Below, piece after piece: positions 23,701 to 35,600 of a DNA stretch of 64,000 nt (its first letter is position 1; every line of letters starts with the position of its first letter). The translations under genes and the position numbers were made by a program. This stretch comes from Entophlyctis helioformis (lineage: Eukaryota; Chytridiomycota; Chytridiomycetes; Chytridiales; Chytriomycetaceae). The notes beneath the pieces were generated by a model. The model was not told the origin of the DNA and made no database searches. It was given only the letters and a program-made list of their open reading frames with translations. The stretch covers positions 1 through 64,000 of the forward strand of contig JAHLKH010000158.1 of assembly GCA_025526915.1 (NCBI GenBank). The letters are read 5' to 3'.

Positions 23701-26700
23701 GACACTGCGGACTGCATGCCGTCGCCGGCAGCACCGGCCGCACGACTGCTGTGATCCAGTGCCTGTCGCTTGGTGAGAATATAGTCGCAAAGTGTCCACA
23801 GCAGACCGACGGCCGTGAGCGAGATGTTGAGATCGTCCGACAGAGCGCCAAAAACCGCGACCGTTTCGATGCACCGCGACAGGACCATAGGGGGCAGGAG
23901 CGTGAGAAAGTCTGTGCAGATGAGCTGGATGCACGGGAAGCCGATGCGCAGAATAGCAGACAAGCGCACAGCCGCAGCAGCCGACGACGACGACGACGAT
24001 CCAGAAATGCCAGACGACGGGATCGAGTCTGCAAACGAGGCCGAGCTGGGCTGCAGGGCAGGCACGGCAGTCTGCGCCGCGACAGACGAGTCGATGGCGA
24101 GCATGGAAAAGCCCTTGGACAGGACCGGAAAGCTGCCCGTGATGCCCGACGCCGCCGCACTGCCGATCGCCGGCGCAGGGAGCGCAGCCGAGGCCGCGCC
24201 AGCCGCATCAAGATTACCCGGCGGCGGAGGGCCGACGGCCGTCAGCGCGCGCGGACGACGCTGCACGCGCGAATGGCGCGCAACGTGCTGCAGCACGTCA
24301 AAGATGAGCACCCATCCCATCGACAGGCTCTGTCCGTTGATCTGCAGGAGCCTGTTGAGCGTCTCGAGGCCGCTTTTCTGGACGTCCACTAGCCATGCGA
24401 GCTTGGTGATTTTTTCGCGGTCGTCCAGGGCCGTGGCGCCAGTGGCCGACGGCTCGTGCGTGATGATATCGACGGCCATGAGGGTGCGCACAGGCTCGAG
24501 GATACGCATCTCGACGAGCGGGTTGGTGAGGTCGGCGACCTGGACTGCCGCGTTCAGGATCTCGCCGAATGTGGTGCACACCTGGTGCCGTATGGACACG
24601 GTGCAGCTCGGGTTGTGCGCCATCTGGATCAGCTGGCCAATGATGAGATCCCAGACCGAAAAGTCGGCGGGCTGGATGAGCCGCTTGACGTTGGCAATGG
24701 CCACGTCGTGGAGCTTGGAGACCGCAAACGACTTTTCGTCGGCCACTTTCATCGAGTCCTTGTTGAGCGTGGCGCTTGCCTGCGCAGCAACGGCGCCGGC
24801 CATGGTTTCGTGCGCCAGACGGCAGAGCGCGCGTACAAACTCGTCAAAATGGCGCATGTCCATGTTGACGGTGCGCTCAAAGGCCTTGCGCACAAACACG
24901 GCAAAGGTCGCAAAGTTGTTTTCGGACGGTCCGGCATTCATGCTGCCGATGCCGCCGGTGCCGCTGCTAGACGCGTTGATGGCTGGCGCTGCGAAAATGG
25001 GGTGGATAATGGCCGACAGCGTGGTGGATCGGTGGCGCAGGAATTCCTTGGGCAGCATGCTGGTGCTGGGCGATGACGACTCGAATAGACCAGGACTCGA
25101 TTCCATGCGCTTGCCCATCTTGCCTGTCGACATGAGCCCCTCTGCAATCTGCAGCGTCTCAAACACAGCAAACCAGGTTCGGTTGTCCATGACGGGCGTG
25201 AGGGCCTCTGCAATGCCCAGAAGGACGCGCAGACAGACGACGTTGCGGTCCGTGAGCAGACCAGACTGCGGTGGTGTGATGGTACGCGCGGCGCCGTGGA
25301 TGTCGGACAGATCGAACGGCGAGACTTCCTTGGACAGTGAGGCAAAGTCAAACGAGAGGGAGGACGACGACGGGACGCAGACGCGGCACATGGCACCCAG
25401 GAACGCGTCGCGGTCGGCAGTGAGGCCCATCAGACCCACAACAACCGTATAGTTTTGGAACGCCTGTAGCGTCCATGTGAAGATCTCCTCGTCGACCAGC
25501 GACGTGGACAGGATGGCCAGCACAGCCAGAATGCTTGAGCTGGCTGATTTGGCCATCTCGATGGCGAGCAGAATCTTGTCGTTCTTGCTGGCTGCGGTCG
25601 AGTCGACGCTGGCCTTGGAGTCTCGTGCGTCTGGCCCTCCATCGGCCGCCTGCACGTCGGAGGCTTGTGCGTCAGAACCCGATAATGCAGCTATGGCAGC
25701 TGCGTGTGTGCCAGCCGTTGCAGAGCCGGTTGAGCTCCGATCGGGATATGCCGTCTCTTCTTCCAGTGTCGCCAGATTGGCAAACGAGCCCAGCGGGTGG
25801 TCCGATGTTCCCTTGGATGCAATGGCTGCTGCTGCTGCACTGGCAGCCAAGTCCATCGAGCTTGCGGCGATGAGCTCGACCGAGCGGCTCTTGATGTCCA
25901 GAATCGGGAGAATGAACCACGCAATGTTTTCCACGGTGGCCAAGATGCACTGGACAGCGACAAACAGCGGGTACGTGTCTGGGAAAGCAGGCGGCTCTGT
26001 CTTTTCCAGCTGGTCGAGGCTGATGCGATTGCCATCAACACGCGTCAGTTGGCACAGCTTCTTCTGCCCGCATGCCGGACAGCCAGCGGAATGCGACTGG
26101 CTCACCATTGGATCTTGACACTGGACCCAGAAGCAGACAGCGAATAGCCGTCCAAGGCAGCACCCATCTGGGCAGTCTCCTTTCCAGAATCGCCGGCCAT
26201 GGTGGACCCGAGCAGGAACCCACGCTCCTCAAACACAGCCTTGGCAATCGCCAGCATCATGTCGTGGAAGACGGTTGTCGAATGATCCTTGGCGTCGTAG
26301 TGGATGAAGATGCCACGCTGCAGCCCCGACTCGGCAAAGATGCCCTTGAGAGCCTCGAGCACAAGCACGGTCTGCCAGAGGGGGATGTTTTCAGACTCGA
26401 GGATCTTGACGTACATGGACAGAAAGATCTCGCACTCCATGACCAGCACGCTGTTGAAGTGCTTGATAATGGCCTGCATCACGCGGATGAGGCGGACCGC
26501 AATGGAAAAGTCAATCTTTTCCGAAAACGACTTGATGACGATGGAGCAGACGCGTTCCTTGAGCAGCTTGAGTAGCTCTGGATGCGACTGGAACAGCGAC
26601 GGAGTGCTGACCAACACCGACTCGATGAGCTCGAGACCAAACCCTTTGGACATGGACTGCACTCGCAGAAACGATGCAGGCTCTCCCGACGTTAACAGGC

Positions 26701-28056
26701 ACAGATCCTACAAGTGGTCCGGACGCGAAAGTGAGCTGGCTAGGTTGGAGGAGGGGGGAATTGGTGTTCAGGCAGACGCAGGCGCACCTGAAAGAGCAGA
26801 CGTGCGTCTGATGCGCACTGCCGCATTTCCTTGGACATGGGCTGGCCCGCATTGTCTATTGCAGCCGGGTCTGCATCCGTCGTGCTTGTATCTGTCGGTC
26901 ATTCAACAGTCAGACGACTGGCTGTTAAGCAGTGCCAGAGTGGACGACGAGCGCCGTTCGTACTCATACTTTGGGCATCAGCCTGCGCCTCGAGTGTCCC
27001 CAGACGCTCAAAGGCGTGGATAAAGAGCTGTCTGAACGTCACGGCGGCCGTGCTGTTGACGACGGGGAACTTTGTATCCTGCAGCTTGTAGCAGAGGTAC
27101 AGAGCGTCTGCAAGCGTGTCGCCATAGACGGAGCGGTAGTTTGTGATCATGGGCAGGATGGTCTGCAGGATCTTGAGCTGCAGCTCCATGGTGCTGCCCA
27201 GCTGGTCAGACAGCGTCTTGATGATCAGGGCCGTTGAAGACTCTGGCACGGCCTGGTGCGAGATGAGCTTTTGCAGGCACGAGATGGCGATGGGGATGAG
27301 CTTGGGGTTCTTTGTCTCGCAGGACATGACAAACGGCCGGATCGTGTCATCGGTCTTGGAGAGCTCTGTCGCAGAACGGAGAGCAGACGTCAGCTGGGCA
27401 GGCCGTGGACGGCGGGACACAAGCAGAACGAATGCAAGCAAGCAAGCATGGATGCATCCATAGGAAACCTTCGGCGAGCGTGTCGGGTGCACCCGGGGTC
27501 TGGGCAGACGAGGCGCGATCCTTGAGCGAGCGAAGCAGGAACAGCAACCGCTCGGCAGCCTGCAGTCAGCCAGCCAGCCAGCCAGCCAGATGCCAGAGGT
27601 AAGTCGCGGCTGGGCAAATGAGCGCACGGTCCGCGTGCCGTCGGCCGGCATCCGTGTGCGACGGCCCAGACGTTTTACAGACGCATCCACTGGCTGCATG
27701 CGTCGCCGCCCAGCAGCAGCAGCAGCCATGGGCAGGCGAGCCAGGCCAGCAACGGACGCCCGTCCATCGCGGCGCTCGTTCGAGTCGCGTTGGACGAGGC
27801 CGGCCAGCCAGCCGTTGCTGCGTCCAGCGCCATCGGCACGGCTTGGCAGCACAAGGCCAGACCAGGAGAGCCAGACAAAGCCAGCCGAGAGCCCGGGCAG
27901 GGCGGGGCGGGCCACGGCAGAGCGAGCCAAGGCAGACAGGGCGAGCCAAGGCAGGCGGCAACGCACCTCTTTGATTTCGGGGTTCTTGCGCTTGGCCTCG
28001 TTGGACAGGCTGACGAGCTCGTTCTGCAGATACGCGGCCAGGCCGCTGGTGCTCAT
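20702..28056 (-). CDS. MON2: MON2 homologue, large Arf-GEF-like Golgi/endosome trafficking protein
   Basis: Seven exons with matching phases encode about 2,172 residues: 28056-27967, 27559-27469, 27365-26970, 26891-26788, 26707-26106, 26019-21076 and 20993-20702. Recognisable MON2 segments are AAYLQNELVSLSNEAKRKNPEIKEAAERL at the N-terminus, LLFQDLCLLTSGEPASFL, FGLELIESVL, LETLNRLLQINGQSLSMGW, and a C-terminal LPMPRLRTSELLFVLQNIRD. MON2 relates to BIG/GBF Arf-GEFs but lacks a Sec7 domain, and works with Dop1 and a P4-ATPase in endosome-to-Golgi traffic. The protein is longer than the usual about 1,700 residues because of Ser/Ala/Gly-rich inserts in exon 6. Intron 1 is unusually long at about 400 nt. 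Confidence 0.88.
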
Positions 28057-28359
28057 GGCGCGCGGCGTGAGGGTATCGACTGCTGGTATTGGCTGCCGGT
28101 ATTGGCTGGCGGTGTTGGCTGGCGGTATGGACTGCTGGTATGGACTGCTGGTATGGACTGCGGCGTGGTGCTGCGAGCTGCCGTGCCGAGGGTATGGAGC
28201 AGCGGGCTTGGGTGGACTGGATGGGCTGGGTTCGGTTGGATGAATCGAAGCGTGGTGCGTGGACTCGCGGGGCTGGATGAGTGTGGATGGTTGGTTGCGT
28301 GTGGTTGGTTGATGCCACTTTGCCCAGCACACACCTCTGCCCAACACTCACCAACCCCA
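28057..28359. promoter_or_regulatory. Bidirectional promoter region with minisatellite
   Basis: Only 303 bp separate the divergent MON2 and isochorismatase start codons. The MON2-proximal half is a minisatellite of units like TATGGACTGCTGG and TATTGGCTGCCGG (about 28078-28160). The other half carries GGTTGGTTG-type repeats. No TATA box is evident. Confidence 0.5.
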
Positions 28360-29283
28360 ATGTCGGCCCTCGTGCGTCCCGCGTCGCTCCGCAGCCCGTC
28401 GCTGGCCTCGACGGCCTTCTTCGTGTGCGACATCCAGGAGCGCTTCCGCCCGCTCATCCACAACTTCCCGTCCGTCGTTGCCACGGCCCACAAGATGGTT
28501 GGTAGTGGGCTGGCTGGCTGCCTGTCTTGGGCTGCCTCTCTTGGGCTGCCTGCCAATCTGCCTGCCTTGCGCTGCCTGACTCGTGCCGCCATCGCTCACC
28601 TGCGCCGTGCCCCCTGCCAGATCGAGGCCGCCAAGATCCTGTCCGTGCCGCTCATCGTCACAGAGCAGCACCCAAAGGGCCTGGGCCACACCGTCGCCGA
28701 GCTCGACGTTGCCGGCGCACACTGCCGTCTGCCAAAGACAAAGTTCTCCATGTGGACGCCCGAGGTCGAGAGCATCGTCACCAAGGAGCTCAAGTCCAAG
28801 TCGGCCGTGCTGTTTGGCATCGAGGTGTGTGCGTGCGTGTCTGCGTGCCTGTCAACGTGCCATCATGCGATCCTTCATGCACGGCTGCGACGCTGACCGC
28901 CACTGCCGCCGCCATGATCCCATCCAGTCGCATGTCTGCGTCACTCAGACTGCCCTGGATCTGCTGCGCAACGACATTGACGTCTACGTGCTGGCCGACG
29001 GCGTGTCGTCCATGAACAAGGAGGAAGTGCCCATTGCCATCCAGGTGTGCACAGCACAGTCGCATCCCGCTGATGCACATGCACGGCTTGCGCAGCTAAC
29101 CCGCCAGCGATCATGCAACAGCGTCTGAAGGAGGCCGGCGCCGTCATCACCAGCTCAGAGTCGATCCTGTTCCAGCTGCTGGTCGACTCGAACCACACGC
29201 ACTTCAAGGCCATCTCCAACCTGGTCAAGACCACAAAGGACTCGACCGCGTCTGCTCTCAAGGGCCTGACTTCCAGCCTCTGA
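28360..29283 (+). CDS. Isochorismatase-family hydrolase (ISOC1/2-like)
   Basis: Four exons (28360-28497, 28621-28824, 28928-29044, 29122-29283) encode about 206 residues with consistent phases. The cysteine-hydrolase triad is visible: Asp24 in FFVCDIQERF, Lys near 85-87 in LPKTKFSMW and Cys118 in SHVCVTQTALDLL. The motif VTEQHPKGLGHTV also fits the ISOC1/ISOC2/YcaC branch rather than true nicotinamidases, which carry a metal-binding DXH. The physiological substrate of this branch is unclear. Length matches the family. It shares a short upstream region with MON2 and converges on the Fanzor-type gene, whose stop codon is about 335 bp away. Confidence 0.85.
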
Positions 29284-29419
29284 TCCGCCCCGTCGGTCCG
29301 TATGCTCGTATGTTCCTATGCCCGCCTGCCTGTCTGCTGCCGCCAATGAAACCTCTTGGCCCGGTTCCGCGATTCTCTCTTGCGATGTATGGGCCCGATA
29401 TTCATACAATTACCAAGAA

Positions 29420-29618
29420 GTATTGAATTGGATTCGTCGCAAGAGGCGACGAATGCAAGCCAGCACATCACACGATGGAAGGTTCGAGTCAGCAACGAGC
29501 ATGCAATGACAGCCAGGCGAGGCACATCCAACGAGGGTCTTACCTTTATCGTTAGAAAAAGTGACCCGTTAGGTCGATCGGGAGGTCCCCCGATTCAAAG
29601 TGTTGGTAGTCAAACAAG
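29420..29618 (-). ncRNA. Candidate Fanzor guide-RNA (omega-RNA-like) region with two stem-loops
   Basis: This lies directly 3' of the stop codon of the Fanzor-type gene. Two inverted repeats are seen. The first is a 6-bp stem ATCGGG/CCCGAT with a 6-nt loop at 29577-29594. The second is a 9-bp perfect stem ATTCGTCGC/GCGACGAAT with a 5-nt loop at 29432-29454. In characterised Fanzor and TnpB loci the guide RNA derives from the region overlapping or following the 3' end of the nuclease gene. The position fits, but the RNA and its boundaries are inference. The second stem could instead be a transcription-end or element-end structure. Confidence 0.3.
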
Positions 29619-32600
29619 TCACTGTGTGGGATGCAGGTCAAGTGACTTGAGGGCAGGCTGTCCGCGTGTTGGTCGCAGCTGGTCGACACGTCTTGCACGA
29701 TCCTGGACAACAGGCCGATCAGATGGTGTTGGAGGCTGCTGGATGACGGGCGGATCGGGTGGTGCCAGAGGCTGCTGGTCGACAGGCGGAGCACGCATTG
29801 CACGCAGCTGGATGGAGATATGCATTGCCGCGATACTGTTGAGGTGCGCTTGCGTGGCTGGATTGCTGTCGGCTTTGGTGTGCGTCAAGTAGAGCGGCCG
29901 GTGTCCAAAGAGCAGATGCCACAGCGCGACCATCCCGATGTTGGTGGCTCCAAGAACGTCTCGGTGGTAGACGGTCTCGCATGGTATGCACTCGTAGCGT
30001 CGCAGGTTGGTGCGGTTCTTGTCTGGGATCCGCTGCTTGCACTGCGGGCACATCTGGCTGGTCAGGTTCTCGTTGCAGCGGTAGATCTGTGTGTGTGTGT
30101 GTGTGTGTGTGGTCAGTTGGTGCACAGATGGATAGATGGATGGCATGGCATCAGACGCACATAGGCATATCCAGACGACCGCAGATGCCTGATGAGAAAC
30201 CTCTCAAACACAGCATGCCGGCCACCTTGGCCTGTAAAGTCGATGCCAAATGCCCACACAACGGGAATGTCCTTCTCTGTTGGCTTGTCACAGCGGCCTT
30301 GAGACGCAGCAGATGCGCGCTCTCCAGTGGTTGATCCTGCCAGATTCATGATGCCCTCAAGAGCGTTTCCGCGATCAGACGTGCTGTTGCTGCGCATGGT
30401 GAACCGCTTGGCTTTGACCTTCTGTGGAATGCCATGCCACGCCATGCCATCCAGTGCAATCAGCAGGCAATCAAGCAGCATGGCGGTCATGTCAATGGGC
30501 ATCCAGAAACAGAGAAAACGTACCCGTGCATTCAGGAATGGCGTGCAGTACGCACGGCAGCGCAGATCCCAAAAGGCTCTCTCGCCAGGCTTGACGTTTG
30601 GATCGGCATGCTTTGCTGTCTTGAATGCAATGGCTGCCTGGACGTCGGCTGCCTTGGCAAGTCGGTCATCAAACCTGGCACAAGAGGCAGGCACTGTGAG
30701 TTGATCTGGTCAAGAGTGCGCGTGGCAGAGTCATTGCATGCATACCACCGCTGAAAGATGCCCTCAGCTTGTGCCATGCCAGAGGCGAGCACGTAGTTGG
30801 ACTCGAGGGTATACGAAAAGTCCCTAAGGTCGACCAAGATGCTGGACGCGCCATACAGGTACCGCTGGCCCCAATCAAAGCTGACAATGCGCACAAACCG
30901 GTAGCCCTTGTTGGTGAACAACTTGTTGGCTTTGAGGATGTTGGGCAATCGCTGCGAGGCGTAAAAGTTGCGCTGGGCCTGTCATGCCATGGCATGAGTG
31001 AGGAATGCACAATGCATGTGCACCAATGCGCGAGTTTAGCATGCAAGTGGCTTACAGGATTGGTCGCTTTTGGCTTGGCGGCTGATGGGTCGGCAGGATC
31101 GGCGGCTGTGGATGGCATGTCAGTCGGTGTGGACAACAAGTGCGCGTCTGGATTGGCACAGCAACTCACATTCGCAATCCATGTGATCATGCCCATCATT
31201 GGCCTCATCATCATGAGCATCACCAGCAAGACTGAGCTGCTGGGCTGGAGAAGCCGCATTGGGATCTGCAGAGCAAGGCGGATGTCAGAACCAATGTGTG
31301 CACCATCGCATTCAAGCACGCCACATACTGCGAGGCGACTCTGGACGGTCTGTGCGAAAGTCCAGAGTCAGCTGAGAGACGCTGTATCCATCGGTCTTGA
31401 TGCTGCCTAGTCTGACAGCCTTGGTTGGTCGCGCTGGGAGCAGGGCTTTGATCGCAGCCTGGATGTAATCCTCGCGCTCCTTGCCATCCAGACTCTGCTT
31501 GTTGGCCTCTCGCGTCGCCTTGGCTTTGGCCGCTTTCTTTGCCTTGGCGTTGGCCGCGTCCATTTGGACCTTAGCGTCTGCAGGCGTCTGGAAGCGTCGT
31601 GTATCCGAGGCGAGTCCGGGGAGGAGAATGTCGAGAACGCAATCCTCGCGGCTTGAGCTGAAAGCGGCTTGTATGTCGTTGTTGGATGACGCAAGAGTCA
31701 AGGCTTGCGAGCCAGGCTCTTTGAGAAGAGTGATTTGTAAGTATCAAATCATGTAAGCATGGCATAACCAAGTGCGACCTACTGCTGATCGCAGCCAAGA
31801 GACGCTTTTGCAAAGCCTGCAATGCCGCGTTGTTCTTGGTTGGCTTGCGATCCTTCAGGTTCCCTATCACCGACCAAAACAGAATGGTCTCGGTGATATG
31901 GACAAACGGGTCCCGATTCGCCGCCTCAGGGCATAACTTGATCACTGTTTCGCCGGCCAGCTTGCGCAGCTGGTAGAACTTGCCTATTTCTGACAGCGAT
32001 TTGTTGAGCAAGATCGCCGCAAGCCTAACCAGCTGTCGGGGGATCCCAGCAATGGCTATGCCCTCTGTGTCTGAAGGTGTGCTGGATGCCGCGTCTGTGG
32101 TGGCCTCGTCCCTCTCGCCACATGGCTTCTTGGTCGCGGTGCAATCGGTGGGCAACAAAGAGCTAGACAGGGCCCTCTTGCGACCTGCCGCAGGAGGTGC
32201 AGCATCCAGAGTGGCTTGTGGTGCAGCGTCAAGATCGGCCAGCGATGGGGCGTCCTTAGCGATCAGCGGCATGGCGTCCTCAGCGACCAGTGATGCCGCG
32301 TCCTTGGCGGCCAGTGGCGTGGCGTCCTCAATGGCTTTGGTCATGGCCGCGACTGATGCCACGACCTCCTCCTTTGATGCGCCGGGCATCAGCTGGTGGG
32401 CAGCAGCAAGAACGAGCATCGACTGGTTCGAGATGACATGCACTGCCAGCATGGTGCAGATATCTCGGGCCAAGTAGCTGTAGATGTCACCGGTCGCTTT
32501 CCCACACAGACCAACAGCCAGCTTGCATGGCAGGACTGCCTTGTCCAAATCTGTCTGGATCGCGCTTGTCTGGATCGCATCCATCTTGTCAGCATCCATC

Positions 32601-35600
32601 ATATCCATGCCCATCATGTCAGCATCAGCCATGTCTGCACGCACCTTGCCTGCATAGGCGTGCACCATGCGCCGCGTCCAGTTACGGTGAACAATCAGTT
32701 GCATGACGGTGACCAGCCATGTGTTGGTGGTGTCCATATATGATCGCGGCTTTGCCATGCGACCATTGCCAACAATCATGACAATGTGGCGTAGGAGACA
32801 TGCCACAGACGTCTCGCCGCCGGATCTGCTGCTGGTCAGTGCTGTGAGGAGTTGATTGGCAGTTGGAATGACTGCTGCTGCTTCTGCTTCTGCTTGCTGC
32901 TCGTGCTGCTCATGCTGCTCATCATCCTCGTGATCCTCATGCTGCTCATCGTCCTCATGATCCTCATGATCGTTGTCGTCCTCATGATCGTTATCGTCCT
33001 CGTGGTCATCATGGTCGCGATCGTCCTCATGGCTGTCAGGACCGTCAGGGTCATTGGGGCCATTGGGCTGCTTGGGCTTCTTGACGCGTCCGAGCGAGCA
33101 GAGCTCAAGCACTGTGCCCTTTGAGAGGATCACAGAATCCCCATAGAAAGGGATTTTGCCCTTGCGACCATGTGGACCAACGCCGTACATAAACCGGACC
33201 ATGGTGTCCTTTTCCAGCACACAGTATCCTGCCAAGAGCGCAGCCTCCATCTTGCGGTCAAGTTTCTCGCGATCAAGAAAGCAGTAGTTGGTCTTTCCAT
33301 TGCGGGTCCACTTGAAAACGCAATAATCGAGTGGCAGTGGCTCATCTGACTCGAGCTTGAGCAGTACTTTGAGAACAGCGCCAAGCATCACAATCCCGAC
33401 ATGCCGAGCGCCGACGATGAACGTGTAAACCTTGGAAATGCAGGCTAGGACGATCATGGCGACGGTTTGCTCTGCTGAAAGTGGTTTGGCTGGAGGGCCC
33501 AACAACTTTGCGCTTGCTGGATTGTCTGAAACCATCTCCTGCACAGCTGTCAGCACACACAAAGCCGAGCATGCAGAGCAGCATCGCGATCAACTCCCAT
33601 ACCTTCAGATCCACGATCATATTGGGGCGATGTTGCTGCGTGTTTGTCTGAGCCTTTGGTGCTTTGGGATGCTGCTGTGCCTCCTGCTCGCGCTCGTGCT
33701 CGTCCTTCTCCTTGTCTTTCTCCGTGCCCTCCTCTGTTGGTGCTTTGAAATTGGCGACTGCAGGAAGAGTCTGGCAGGCCCCTTGTTTGTAGTCGCCCAT
33801 CCGGACAAGCTCATTGTGCAAGGTGCGTCTTGCATGAAATGCGTATCTGCCAGCAGAATGCATGTCAGCAAGCACAATCAAGGCACGCGACATGCCATAT
33901 GCCACTTACGCCTGTGTCTCGTCCTCAGATTGAGCCTCGCGGGCTTGCTTGCTCGCATCCTTCTTGTTCTCCTTGACGATCTCATCTGCCTTGGCCTTCT
34001 CTGCACGCTCTGCCCTCTCCTTCTCACGTGCAGCCAGCATGGCCGGCGTGCAATGGCGTGGCTCCTGCCGTGTTTGGATGCAGTATCAGGTGTTCATTCT
34101 GCGTGCACAAGATGCTCACAATCACAAGCCTGCAGTTCAACTCACAGTTGTCTTTGTGTCATCAAACACACCAAGAGGGAATCTCTTAAGGCATGCTTGG
34201 TTGGCGCGATCGTTCTCAGATGACCTGGGCAGCTTTTCTGGCAGTGGAGGAGGGCCAGCCTGTCAAGCAAAAGGATGAGCAATCGTGCCAAATCACTGCG
34301 GCACACACAGACAATGGAAGATGAGACGCACTGCAGCTTGCTCGATGACTTTCTGCAGCAGAGTAATGGCCTTTAGACGCTGATTGGCGAGTGTGATTGA
34401 ATTGCCCCTGCCCTTGCCCTTGCCCATGCTGATGCGTCGATTCTTGAGGCCATTCAGGGCGTCCAGCAGGTCTGTGGCCTCCGCATGGATAACTTCAAAC
34501 GTGTCTGCCGGTGCCACTCTTGTACTGATCCGCCTGCGGTGCTTGATTGGCTGTGTGTCTTGCTGCGTTTGTGGATCTGCAATAACCCGTTCCACAATGA
34601 TGGCATTGTGAGTGGATGATATCAAGTCATCGCAAAGCAAGCAGCACATACTGGGAGTGGATACATTGCTGAATGGGGCGCGTTTGGGATGCGCGATCTT
34701 GTGCAGCCGATCGCGCATTCTTGGAGCAACAGTCTGTGCAGGAGCAATGGATTGAGTCAGTCACATTCAAGATCAACAACCACACATGGTGCAAGAGCAA
34801 CGGCATGCATCCAAGCCATGCAGCAACTTACAAAGGCGTGCAAAATGAGCTTATCTTGTTTGCTGAGACCTGCGTACTCATCCGGCTCAATAGATTGCTC
34901 CCTGACGGTCTGCAGAAGCTGGGTACTAGCCGTCCTGCAAATGGCAGAGAGGATATTACGGCGTGTGACGGCATTGTAGTTGTCGGCAAGGAGCTCAACC
35001 GCATGCCTGTTGATGGCACCCATCGCCACGCGGCATCCCTTGACTTCCCTGAATGCAGCGTCCAGCTGCCCACTGATGACAATAGTGATGGCAAGCTGCT
35101 CAACAGCACTGCGCGTAAGATGAACAGCTGCAGGGATGGGCTCGCCATTCTTTGCCTTGGGATGATTCAAGCAGCATCCAGGCGACAAGCACCTGGAGAA
35201 TGATCAGAGAATGGCATCAACACAGACATGCGGTGTCAGTCTTTCCAGAAACGCCACAGATGACATGCATGCATACTTGGTCTCAGCTGAGGCAGCCGTG
35301 TCAACATCCATGCTGTTGGCATTGCCTGATTGATGCTCAGAACTGGCAAGGCATTCAAACGGGTCAATGCCAGTATGTCTGCAACCGCACTTAATCAAGA
35401 AGCTTGCCTGGTTGCAATCACGCCAGTTGGTGCACTGGGCTCAGTCTGATTGACAAAGATGTCAAACGCATTCTGGAATGAGTGCACAAGGCTCCCATCG
35501 CCAATCTCAGCCAACTCTTTGATGTACGCGTCCTTGACAGCATGCATGAATATGCTGGCCTCAAATGGAGTTTGAAGGATGGCACAGAGCTCGGATTTCT

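Noticed and set aside
27565..27596. CAGC repeat run near the second MON2 exon
   Set aside because: It is a simple repeat inside intron 1 just upstream of the acceptor and needs no separate function.
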